A stretch of DNA of 64,000 nt, from NCBI GenBank assembly GCA_030429345.1, contig JAUIFJ010000002.1, positions 1 to 64,000 on the forward strand, read 5' to 3'. A program made the position numbers and the translations under genes. Positions 18,194-25,221 of this stretch are shown piece after piece. The stretch is from a bacterium. GTDB taxonomy: Bacteria > CAIWAD01. The notes beneath the pieces are model-generated. The model saw nothing but the letters and a program-made list of their open reading frames with translations, was not told the DNA's origin and did not search any database. The first letter of the stretch is position 1. Every line of letters starts with the position of its first letter.

Positions 18194-18775
18194 GTGCTGC
18201 TGCTCGTAGACAACTACGACTCCTTCACCTGGAACCTGGCTCACCAGGTGGCGCGCCTGTGGCGCGAACCCCTGGTCCTCCGCCCGGACGAGTTGCCTGC
18301 CGGGCTGCTGGAAGACGATCGGCTGCAGGCCGTTCTGCTGTCCCCGGGGCCCGGCCGGCCGGATGACGGCCCATTGGTCGATCTTCTTTCCCGCGTGGCC
18401 GGGCGAGTGCCTGTGCTCGGCATCTGCCTGGGCTGCCAGGCCATCGCGCGCATGGAAGGCGTGCCCCTGCTGGAAACCGGCACTCCGCTGCACGGCAAGA
18501 CCCGTTCCGTGACGCATGAAGGTCGGGGCCTGTTCAGGGGCCTGGCCAATCCCTTGCCCGTCGCCAGGTATCACAGCCTTGCCGTCCGGGTCGAGGACCT
18601 GCCGTCCACCTTGCGGGCGGACGCGCACGACGGCCCCTGGGCCATGGCCCTGGCCGACGAGACCCGCTGCCTCTACGGGGTGCAGTTCCACCCCGAATCC
18701 TTCCTGACCCCTTCCGGGGATTCCCTGCTGCTGGCCTTTCGCGAACGGGCCGAAGCCTTTCTGCGCACTTTCTGA
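18194..18775 (+). CDS. Class I glutamine amidotransferase (PabA/TrpG type)
   Basis: 193 residues, GTG start six bases after lon. It has LLVDNYDSFTWNLAHQV at the N-terminus, the oxyanion strand LSPGPGRPDD, the nucleophile Cys in GICLGCQAIA, and the catalytic His-x-Glu in GVQFHPESFLT. This is the amidotransferase subunit of anthranilate or 4-amino-4-deoxychorismate synthase. The partner subunit (TrpE/PabB) is not in the window, so folate versus tryptophan cannot be decided. Confidence 0.88.
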   Translation: MLLLVDNYDSFTWNLAHQVARLWREPLVLRPDELPAGLLEDDRLQAVLLSPGPGRPDDGPLVDLLSRVAGRVPVLGICLGCQAIARMEGVPLLETGTPLHGKTRSVTHEGRGLFRGLANPLPVARYHSLAVRVEDLPSTLRADAHDGPWAMALADETRCLYGVQFHPESFLTPSGDSLLLAFRERAEAFLRTF

Positions 18776-18797
18776 TCCTGCCTACCCCTCAAATACA

Positions 18798-18830
18798 CCG
18801 GCCCTTCTCCACGAGCGGAAGAAGGGCCGG
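18798..18830. terminator. Hairpin between convergent genes, probable bidirectional terminator
   Basis: An 11-bp perfect stem (CCGGCCCTTCT with AGAAGGGCCGG) and an 11-base loop lie between the stop of the amidotransferase gene and the stop of the minus-strand gene. No long U-tract follows on either strand, so it may act only as a weak terminator or mRNA 3' stabiliser. Confidence 0.55.
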
Positions 18831-18896
18831 CGAACGAAGTAGGGATTGCGCGCCTGGAATAGACATCCGGGCGGGGCGGGGGTTTCATCCTCGCTG

Positions 18897-19412
18897 CTAT
18901 TGAATGACGACCTGGTTGGCCGTATAGCAGTTGACGGCGGTGCCGGCGGGAATCACCGCCTCTTCGCCCTTGATCAGGATCGCGAGAATGCAGCAAAGAA
19001 GGGCGATGCCGATCGAGGCGCCCATCTGGCTCTTGCCTTTGCGGAAGTGGGTCGAATTGGATAGCGGGATCTGGCTGCCATCCACGGCCTGCACGGTGTC
19101 GAAGCGGATCATGATCTCGCCGGGAACGCCGGCAATATTGCTCTCCGTGCGGCTGGCGACCTTGCCCATGGCGGGAGCGCCGGCGGCGATCACCACGCGG
19201 CCGTCCACGACCACATCCGCGACCACGCGCCCCATGACGCCGGAACCGGCGGTCAGGTTGTCCGAGTGGACGGAGTCGATGAGTTCGATCGAAAGGGGCG
19301 TGGCGGCCTTGACGGTCGCCGCCGCCTGCAGGGAAGGCAGGGGGCCGGCGAGCAGCAGCATGCAGACGGCAAGGACGGAGGCCGTCGCACGGAACAGGCG
19401 GGTGTGTTTCAG
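18897..19412 (-). CDS. Exported hypothetical protein with C-terminal membrane segment
   Basis: About 171 residues if translation begins at the CTG at 19412 (SLKHTRLFRATASVLAVCMLLLAGPLPSLQAAA looks like a complete signal peptide); the first ATG in frame is 19361 and would shorten it. The mature part is a beta-rich segment (IELIDSVHSDNLTAGSGVMGRVVADVVVDGRVVIAAGAPAMGKV) resembling surface/envelope beta domains, then a hydrophobic helix IGIALLCCILAILIKG. No family recognised. It directly follows the TPR gene, whose frame has no stop before this gene, so start and upstream boundary are uncertain. Confidence 0.6.
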   Translation of the reverse strand: MKHTRLFRATASVLAVCMLLLAGPLPSLQAAATVKAATPLSIELIDSVHSDNLTAGSGVMGRVVADVVVDGRVVIAAGAPAMGKVASRTESNIAGVPGEIMIRFDTVQAVDGSQIPLSNSTHFRKGKSQMGASIGIALLCCILAILIKGEEAVIPAGTAVNCYTANQVVIQ

Positions 19413-19914
19413 TGAGAATCCCGCTCCAGCGTCGGGCGAGCGGGGCATGCGGGCTGTCTTCCGGAATACGCTCCCAGGCGGAGCGTGCGCCACCGGCATC
19501 CAGCAGGCCGGCGCGGGCCCGGCCAAGTTGCAGCGCCAGGCCATCGTGTGATCCATCCTGCAGCAGGGCGGCCAGGGTCTGCTCCGCGTCTTCGTAGAGG
19601 TCCTGGCACATTTCGGCCATGCCGAGCAGCAGGCCGATCTCGATGCGTGTCTCACGGGATTCGGCGGGCTCGCGCCGGCACCAGTCCCTGAGCTTCTCGA
19701 AGTGCTCCAGGCGATCCAGGCATTCGGCGATCCGCCGGCGGCTCATGTCCCTGGCGTCGGAATCTTCCGCCCGGTACAGGTCGCGCATGTATTCCTGGCG
19801 GGCCAGCTCGTAGTCGCCTCGCTCATAGAGCCAGTCGCTGTAGCGCTCCGCCCCGAGGGCAATGGAGCACAGCGCCAGCGTGATCCAGGCAATGCAGGAT
19901 GCCGCAGAAGTCAT
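19412..19914 (-). CDS. Exported TPR-like protein, 3' end unresolved
   Basis: Starts at ATG 19914, overlapping the yidD stop by four bases. A signal segment (SAASCIAWITLALCSIALGAERYSD) precedes TPR-like helices (WLYERGDYELARQEYMRDLYRAEDSDARDMSRRRIAECLDRL; MAEMCQDLYEDAEQTLAALLQDG). The protein-like sequence ends about 19412, but this frame has no stop codon until 18673, through the entire next gene. A TGA in another frame at 19411-19409 would give the expected overlap with the next start, so a frameshift in the assembly or in nature is likely. Function unknown; probably part of an envelope cluster with yidD. Confidence 0.6.
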
Positions 19915-20336
19915 GGCCTGTCCAGGTAGCCCGGCCGCCGCCGCTTCGTGTCCAGCGGGTAGTGCTGCAGGTCGAGCCCGCAGCGGTTCAGCCGATCGAT
20001 GGTCATCAGGAATCCTTCCGCGGGTCCGTGCTCGCGAATGGCCTCCCTGGAGAACTGGGAACAGGTGGGGCGCATCAGGCAATTGTGGTCGTCGACCGGA
20101 GAGATGTAGTCCTGATAGAAGGACAAGCTCCATTCCGATCCCTGAATGGCAAAATCGAATGCGTGGATAGGCTTTCCGGCGTGGGACTCAATGGGACGCA
20201 GCGTTTTTCCCGGGTGGGAGCAGGTGGCCATGACACAGACCAATAGCAGGCCGGCCGTCAGACGCGGGAGGACTTGCACAATGCACAACGATTGTTTGAC
20301 AAGACGAACTTTCGTTTCTGTAAAACAATGTGGCAC
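19911..20336 (-). CDS. yidD: YidD-domain membrane/envelope protein
   Basis: 141 residues from GTG 20336; GTG 20279 is an alternative. An N-terminal hydrophobic segment (PRLTAGLLLVCVMATC) may be a signal peptide, but the residues before Cys are not a good lipobox. The YidD core follows: SFYQDYISPVDDHNCLMRPTCSQFSREAIREHGPAEGFLMTIDRLNRC, with the conserved Cys-x-x-x-PTCS pattern and terminal Arg-Leu-x-Arg-Cys. YidD is proposed to aid YidC-dependent insertion of membrane proteins. An N-terminal export signal is unusual for the family. It begins a probable three-gene operon. Confidence 0.8.
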   Translation of the reverse strand: MPHCFTETKVRLVKQSLCIVQVLPRLTAGLLLVCVMATCSHPGKTLRPIESHAGKPIHAFDFAIQGSEWSLSFYQDYISPVDDHNCLMRPTCSQFSREAIREHGPAEGFLMTIDRLNRCGLDLQHYPLDTKRRRPGYLDRP

Positions 20337-20405
20337 AAGGGCGGAAAGTTGCCAAGCGGAGGCGGGGCGTTGTGATCCAGAATTCGCGCACGCCGCCCAG
20401 GGAAC

Positions 20406-20951
20406 CTACAGGAACAGCACCCGGCAGATGAAGACCGCTGCCAGCACGCCCGTCGCGTCGGCCAGCAGGCCGGCCAGCACGGCATGGCGGCTGCGTGTGA
20501 TGCCGACGCTGCCGAAGTAGACGGCGAGCACGTAGAAGGTGGTTTCCGTCGATCCGTAGAGCGTCGAGGCCAGCCGCCCGATGAAGGAATCCGCCCCGTG
20601 CGTGTTGATCAGTTCGGTGACCAGGCCCAGGCTGCCGCTTCCGGAAAGCGGGCGCATGAGGGCGACCGGCAGGATTTCCGCCGGCATGCCGATGGCTTCG
20701 GTCAGCGGACGGATCGCCCCCGCGACCCAGTCCAGCGCCCCGCTGGCCCGGAACATGCCGATGGCCACGAGGATCGCCACCAGGTAGGGAATGATGCGCA
20801 CCGCCACGTTGAAACCGTCCTTGGCGCCTTCCACGAATTGCTCGTAGATCTTCACGCCGCGAATCATCGCCACCAGGGGGACGACGGCGATGAAGAGCGG
20901 CACCAGGGCTTCGGATAGAATGTTGATTGCCGAGCGAAGGATCTCAGTCAT
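20406..20951 (-). CDS. spmB: Spore maturation protein B-like Gate-domain membrane protein
   Basis: 181 residues from ATG 20951, hydrophobic throughout with a nucleoside-transporter Gate fold: GAKDGFNVAVRIIPYLVAILVAIGMFRASG and the polar loop MRPLSGSGSLGLVTELI. It overlaps spmA by eight bases. In Bacillus SpmA/SpmB affect spore core dehydration; homologues are common in non-sporulating bacteria, where the solute handled is unknown. No sporulation genes are visible here. Confidence 0.88.
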   Translation of the reverse strand: MTEILRSAINILSEALVPLFIAVVPLVAMIRGVKIYEQFVEGAKDGFNVAVRIIPYLVAILVAIGMFRASGALDWVAGAIRPLTEAIGMPAEILPVALMRPLSGSGSLGLVTELINTHGADSFIGRLASTLYGSTETTFYVLAVYFGSVGITRSRHAVLAGLLADATGVLAAVFICRVLFL

Positions 20952-21546
20952 GGCTCGCCTCCTTGCGCACGGGGAAGAAGTGCCGCAGCAGGCGTGAAGC
21001 CAGGATGGCGATGATGGTCGCGCAGCCGCTGGCGAAAATGGTCGTTCCGATGATCTCCGTCGCGTTGGCGCTGCCGGCGCTGGCACGCACGGCAATGATC
21101 GTCGTCGGCACGATGGTGATGCTGGCCGTGTTGATGGCCAGGAAGGTGACCTGGCTGTCACTGGCCGTGTCCTTGACCGGGTTCAGCTCCTGCAGCTGTT
21201 CCATGGCCTTGAGGCCCAGCGGTGTCGCCGCGTTGCCCAGGCCCAGCCAGCTGGCGGAGATGTTGAGCAGCATGCTGCCCAGCGAAGGGTGGCCCTTGGG
21301 GATTTCCGGAAAGATGAGCTTGAAGAGAGGAGTCAGCAGCCAGGCCAGGAAGCGGACGATGCCCGCCTTTTCCGCAATACGCATCAGGCCCAGCCAGAGG
21401 CTCATGATGCCGATCAGGCCGATGGCGATGGTGACGCTGGTTTCCGCCATCTGGAAGGCCGCTTCGGTGACCTCCTTGAGGCGGCCGTTGACCGTCCCGA
21501 CGACAATGCTGCAGAGGACAAGCCCCAACCAGATGTAGTTGAGCAT
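20944..21546 (-). CDS. spmA: Spore maturation protein A-like Gate-domain membrane protein
   Basis: 200 residues from ATG 21546, chosen for the strong GGAAGGAGACTCCGGA leader (an in-frame upstream ATG at 21585 lacks one). Typical features: MLNYIWLGLVLCSIVVG, NGRLKEVTEAAF, SMLLNISASWLGLGNAATPLGLKAM and FLAINTASITIVPTTII. It forms a pair with the overlapping spmB. The promoter should lie between 21547 and about 21650 on the minus strand. Confidence 0.88.
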   Translation of the reverse strand: MLNYIWLGLVLCSIVVGTVNGRLKEVTEAAFQMAETSVTIAIGLIGIMSLWLGLMRIAEKAGIVRFLAWLLTPLFKLIFPEIPKGHPSLGSMLLNISASWLGLGNAATPLGLKAMEQLQELNPVKDTASDSQVTFLAINTASITIVPTTIIAVRASAGSANATEIIGTTIFASGCATIIAILASRLLRHFFPVRKEASHD

Positions 21547-21727
21547 TCCGGAGTCTCCTTCCATTGCGGCGGACTGTTCGTGCATCCGATTGCGGAATCG
21601 GCTAGCTGCGGATCCGTGGCTGTTGAAGCAACGGCGGTCTGGCCAGGATCTGGTCGAATCTGCCGGATTCTGAACAGCTTTACAAGCATCACAGATCTAA
21701 AGCAAAGAAAAACAAAACAGGTTCGGC

Positions 21728-21743
21728 TGGCACAATTCATGCT
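21728..21743 (+). promoter_or_regulatory. Sigma-54 (-24/-12) promoter of a non-coding transcript
   Basis: TGGCACAATTCATGCT matches TGGCAC-N5-TTGC with one substitution and correct GG-GC spacing. No protein gene starts downstream on this strand; instead a structured region ends in a terminator at 21924. The first seven bases (TGGCACA) are shared with three other -24/-12 elements in the window. Confidence 0.75.
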
Positions 21744-21752
21744 TGGGTCAGA

Positions 21753-21924
21753 TTGTTGAATTGGCAAGCTATCCCACTGCTCCATTGCCCCTATTCGGGG
21801 TCTTTATAGAACCGGGTTCCGAGACCTCCCGGAGGTGAAGAGCTCTGTTCAAGAGGGATAAATCAGGCAGTTTGTTCCTTGCTCGGAGTGCCGGCCCAGA
21901 CCGCTGAGTGGGCCGGCTTTTTTT
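21753..21924 (+). ncRNA. Candidate structured small RNA, about 170 nt
   Basis: Bounded by the sigma-54 promoter (predicted start near 21753) and a terminator with a run of seven T. Local hairpins within it: CCCC-N5-GGGG at 21788-21800, GAAC-CGG-GTTC near 21809-21819, and ACCTCC-C-GGAGGT at 21824-21836, which pairs an anti-Shine-Dalgarno-like with a Shine-Dalgarno-like sequence. There is no convincing ORF. I could not match it to 6S, tmRNA, RNase P, SRP or a riboswitch by eye. Its 3' end lies against the convergent gene at 21953. Confidence 0.55.
21890..21924 (+). terminator. Rho-independent terminator of the small RNA
   Basis: Nine-bp stem GCCGGCCCA with TGGGCCGGC, ten-base loop, followed by TTTTTTT. 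Confidence 0.9.
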
Positions 21925-21952
21925 CTCTCTGGCAATGGGAGCGAATCGGGCC

Positions 21953-22225
21953 CTAGTCCCGGGGGAGGCTGTGCTCGTCGTAGAGTTTCCAGGCGCTGCG
22001 GTATTCGAAATTCCCGCGCAATCCATTGACCATGAAGGGTTGCCAATTGGGAGTCTCGCCTGAAGAAGCGGGGAGCTGCTTCAGGTAGAGGCGGATCTGC
22101 TTGCTGTCCGACAAGTCTTCCAGGACTTCGACCAGAATGCGCGCCTGGCTGTCGACATAGGTGTAGGTGCTTCCGACCCGGACCTTGCCGTCCTGCGTGC
22201 AGATGTGATGGGATGTGCCGCTCAT
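21953..22225 (-). CDS. Hypothetical small protein
   Basis: 90 residues from ATG 22225 (preceded by GGGACAGGGAC); an in-frame start at 22270 would add 15 residues. Sequence contains a beta-rich stretch (GKVRVGSTYTYVDSQARILVEVLEDLSDSKQIRLYLKQLP), no signal peptide and no recognised family. It sits downstream of the alpha/beta hydrolase gene on the same strand and could be co-transcribed with it. Confidence 0.55.
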   Translation of the reverse strand: MSGTSHHICTQDGKVRVGSTYTYVDSQARILVEVLEDLSDSKQIRLYLKQLPASSGETPNWQPFMVNGLRGNFEYRSAWKLYDEHSLPRD

Positions 22226-22283
22226 GTCCCTGTCCCGCTTGTTCCTGAAGTGGGCGGCAATATGGCGCATTCGCGGCTTTGTT

Positions 22284-23168
22284 TCACAAGGACGCGCCTT
22301 CCCGCAGCCGCCCGGCCGATTCCAGAAAGCCCGCCGCCGCCTTCACCGTTTCCGCGTCTCTCAGAATCCGACCATGCCCCAGACCCCTGCTGAAGCGCGT
22401 TCCGGGCAGCTGCTGCCGTTCGGCCAGGTGCAGGCTCAGGTCGGCAGGAATGATGCGGTCCTCCAGGTCGTGGATCAGCAGGGAGTGCGCCTTCATTGCG
22501 TCGGGAACACGCAGTTCCAGATTCTCCCAGTCGAATCCCGGATCGTCCACGATTCTCAGGATGCGACGCCTCAGGCCGGGCATGCATTCCCTGGGCAGGC
22601 CCAGGGCGGTACGCCAGCTCTCGAGGAAGAACTCGACGCTGTGCGCCGGCGCGACCAGCACCTGGGCCCGTGTTCGGAACCCGCGCTTGTGGGCCTCGCT
22701 GAGGCAGAGCGCGCCGAAACTGTGGGCGAGCACTCCGTGGAAGGGGCCGTGGCGCCTGTCCAGCTCGAGGAGCAGTTCTGTGACACGCGGCAGGCTGCAG
22801 GTATGTCCCGGCGAAGCCCCGTGTCCGGGCAGATGCGGCAGGAGAACGCGAAAACCCTTGTCCTGGAGAGCGGCCTTGAGCTCGTCCAGCTGTCGCACAT
22901 GGCCGCCCCAGCCGTGCAGGAGAAGGATGCCCGGGCCCTCGCCTTCGATTTGTATACGCATGCCTTCGCCGGGCTTCCCGCCGCCGGCCGTGATCCATTC
23001 CAGCGGCGCCGCGCTGCGTTCAGCTCTCTGCCAGGGGGCGCGGGTCCAGAAAAAGAGGCGCGCCAGGGCCGCTTCCGTCGTTCCTGGAAACAGGGAGAGC
23101 AGGCGGGGAAGCAGGAAGCGGAGAACTTCCTGGGCGGGTAGCTGGACGGCCTTGCTGGCGGCGCTCAT
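22284..23168 (-). CDS. Alpha/beta hydrolase
   Basis: 294 residues from ATG 23168, which follows the strong site CAGGAGGAGGCC. Core features: ILLLHGWGGHVRQ (oxyanion HG motif), LPHLPGHGASPG, nucleophile elbow GVLAHSFGALCL (A-x-S-x-G variant), a probable catalytic Asp in HDLEDRIIP and the His in GLGHGRILRD. Probably an esterase, lipase or C-C hydrolase of small acyl substrates. An N-terminal helical extension of about 85 residues precedes the core. Divergent from the GlxA-type regulator gene. Confidence 0.85.
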   Translation of the reverse strand: MSAASKAVQLPAQEVLRFLLPRLLSLFPGTTEAALARLFFWTRAPWQRAERSAAPLEWITAGGGKPGEGMRIQIEGEGPGILLLHGWGGHVRQLDELKAALQDKGFRVLLPHLPGHGASPGHTCSLPRVTELLLELDRRHGPFHGVLAHSFGALCLSEAHKRGFRTRAQVLVAPAHSVEFFLESWRTALGLPRECMPGLRRRILRIVDDPGFDWENLELRVPDAMKAHSLLIHDLEDRIIPADLSLHLAERQQLPGTRFSRGLGHGRILRDAETVKAAAGFLESAGRLREGASL

Positions 23169-23326
23169 GGCCTCCTCCTGTGCTTCCGGTGGGGACTTCC
23201 GGCACTTCGATCCACTGGAAGCTTGCATGGACGCAGGGCAGTCGTCGCGCCTTCGAACACCGGGCTTCCATCTCGCACCCAATCTGTTGATTGCTCTTTC
23301 CGGATGAAAGGGGCATATTCGACAGC

Positions 23327-24364
23327 ATGAGTGCGAAATCAGACAAAGTGTGGACTGTCGCCCTGCTTCAGGCGAATCCGGCCATGGCCGGGTCGCTGTT
23401 CAGCGTGCTTGACATCCTGGAAACCGCCAATCGCATTGCCCGCCTGACGCGCCCCCAGCGCGCCGCGCCCTTTCGCGTACGCCTTCTTGCCGATCGAGCG
23501 GACGAGCTGCAAAGCTTCAGTTCCCAGCCGATCCGCCCAACAGGCGATCTGGAAGAAGCCTTCGACGCAGACCTGGTCCTGGTGCCGGCCATTGCCGCCT
23601 TCACGCCCCAGGAGGTGGAACGGGCCCTGGATTCCTGCGGTGCCCTGATCGGAGTCCTGCGTCGCCTGGACACGGACAGCTGCCGCCTGGCGGCCTGGTG
23701 CACCGGCAACTACCTGCTCGCGGAAGCCGGGCACCTGGACGGCCGGCACGCGACCACCGCCTGGTGGCTTTGCGAGCATTTCCGCCGCCGCTATCCCAGG
23801 GTCATCGTCGACGAGGATTCGCTTGTGATCCATGATCCGCGGGTCTCCAGTTCCGGCACGGGCAACGGCGCCCAGGACCTGCTGCTGAAGCTGGTCTCCG
23901 ACCTGACGACGGCGCGCCTGGCGGGGCTTGTCGCACACTACATGCTCATGGATACGGGCAGGACCAGCCAGGCGATCTACCGCCTGCCCCTGCCCCTGCA
24001 CAATCCGGACCCCGTGTTGCGCCGCGCCATCAACAAGATGCGCCGCGAACTGCACGGGGAGCTGCGCATGGAAGCCGTAGCCGCCGACCTGAACCTGAGT
24101 CCGCGCAGCCTGGTCCGGCTGTTCAACCGGGAACTGGGCCGCAGCCCCCAGGCCTGCCTGCAGGAGCTGCGAGTGCAGGAGGCACGCCGCCTGCTCGAAG
24201 AGACCGAACTGCCGCTGGAGCAGATCCTGGAGCGGATCGGCTACCGAGACCCGAGCTCCTTCCGGCGGCTTTTCGGTCGTGTCACAAGCTGCACCCCCGC
24301 CGAGTATCGTCGTCGCTTCCGTCCGGGAGCCTTCGATGCCGGGGAGGGGGCCGAGGGTGCCTGA
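23327..24364 (+). CDS. GlxA/FtrA-type transcriptional regulator (DJ-1/PfpI + AraC HTH)
   Basis: 345 residues. The N-terminal half (about 8-190) is a DJ-1/PfpI-like class I amidotransferase fold ending in the expected nucleophile-elbow region AAWCTGNYLLAEAG with Cys. The C-terminal half is an AraC double helix-turn-helix (MEAVAADLNLSPRSLVRLFNRELGRSPQACLQELRVQEARRLL...ILERIGYRDPSSFRRLFGR). Such regulators respond to small metabolites. It is divergent from the hydrolase gene and overlaps the membrane-protein gene downstream, either of which may be a target. Confidence 0.9.
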   Translation: MSAKSDKVWTVALLQANPAMAGSLFSVLDILETANRIARLTRPQRAAPFRVRLLADRADELQSFSSQPIRPTGDLEEAFDADLVLVPAIAAFTPQEVERALDSCGALIGVLRRLDTDSCRLAAWCTGNYLLAEAGHLDGRHATTAWWLCEHFRRRYPRVIVDEDSLVIHDPRVSSSGTGNGAQDLLLKLVSDLTTARLAGLVAHYMLMDTGRTSQAIYRLPLPLHNPDPVLRRAINKMRRELHGELRMEAVAADLNLSPRSLVRLFNRELGRSPQACLQELRVQEARRLLEETELPLEQILERIGYRDPSSFRRLFGRVTSCTPAEYRRRFRPGAFDAGEGAEGA

Positions 24365-24746
24365 GCAGGGAACTCTGCCGCCCGCCTGGCCGGCCCGGGT
24401 GCTGGTAGCCCTGTTCCTGGCAAGCACCTGGCTTGCCAGGGACCACATGGTGCTCGAGAGCCTGCATGTGTACGGTACTTGCGTCTTCGTTCTCCTGCTG
24501 TATTACGACCGCCTGGCGCATCTGCGGGGGAAGGCAGCCCTGAAGTCCCTTCTTGGCGTCATTCGCTTCCCGCTGCACCTGGCCTTCCTGCTGTTGGCCA
24601 CTCACGCGCTCTGGCCGGCGGCGGGCAGCACCCTGCTTTCCGGTGCCTCGGCGACGGCCTGGGGGGCCTGGTGGATCACGGCGGCTCTTGCGGGAGTCGC
24701 GTGCCTGGTCCTTGTCGTACGGAATTCGCGGATGAAGGGCCGATAG
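24336..24746 (+). CDS. Hypothetical membrane protein, four predicted helices
   Basis: 136 residues from ATG 24336, overlapping the end of the regulator gene by 29 bases. Hydrophobic segments: VLVALFLASTWLA, LHVYGTCVFVLLLYY, FPLHLAFLLLATHAL and WWITAALAGVACLVLVV. No family recognised. Position immediately after the regulator suggests one transcript. Confidence 0.6.
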   Translation: MPGRGPRVPEQGTLPPAWPARVLVALFLASTWLARDHMVLESLHVYGTCVFVLLLYYDRLAHLRGKAALKSLLGVIRFPLHLAFLLLATHALWPAAGSTLLSGASATAWGAWWITAALAGVACLVLVVRNSRMKGR

Positions 24747-24759
24747 GGAGGAGGATGCC

Positions 24760-25176
24760 TTGGTCTGGCACACGGAATGGATCGTCGAGACGCGCGGGCG
24801 GGGCCTGATCGACCTGGGCGACCAGGTGCGCGTCCGCCTTGCGGATTGTCCGCTGAAGAACGGCATCGCCCAGCTCTTCTGCCGGCACACCAGCGCTTCG
24901 CTGCTTTTCTGCGAAAACGCGGATCCGGACGTACGACGCGACCTGGAAACCTGGTTCTCCCGGCAGGTGGTCGACGGCGATCCGGCCTTCTGTCACACCA
25001 TGGAAGGGCCGGACGACATGAGCGCCCACATCCGCAGCATCCTCACGGCCAACGACCTGGGTTTTCCCCTGGAGAACGGGCGCCCTGTCCTGGGGACCTG
25101 GCAGGGGATCTACCTCTGGGAACACCGGGCGCGCCCGCATCGGCGCTCCCTGCGTCTTACAGTCGTCGGGGAATAG
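24760..25176 (+). CDS. YjbQ/UPF0047 family protein
   Basis: 138 residues. TTG start at 24760 is supported by AGGGAGGAGG five bases upstream; the nearer ATG at 24755 is out of frame. Typical family motifs: GLIDLGDQV, LFCRHTSASLLFCENAD, and the metal-ligand-rich GTWQGIYLWEHR with His. YjbQ proteins have secondary thiamine-phosphate synthase activity in E. coli; the physiological role is unclear. Family length is normal. Confidence 0.9.
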   Translation: MVWHTEWIVETRGRGLIDLGDQVRVRLADCPLKNGIAQLFCRHTSASLLFCENADPDVRRDLETWFSRQVVDGDPAFCHTMEGPDDMSAHIRSILTANDLGFPLENGRPVLGTWQGIYLWEHRARPHRRSLRLTVVGE

Positions 25177-25221
25177 CCCGAATCGCGGGAACGCCGCTGC
25201 CTGGATTCAGAATTGCTGCGC

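Noticed and set aside
20296-20324. TTGACA-N17-TGTAAA promoter on the plus strand
   Set aside because: It points into minus-strand genes and lies in the 5' part of yidD; probably chance.
20331-20352. TGGCAC...TTGCC resembling a fifth sigma-54 element
   Set aside because: The GG-to-GC spacing is seven bases too long.
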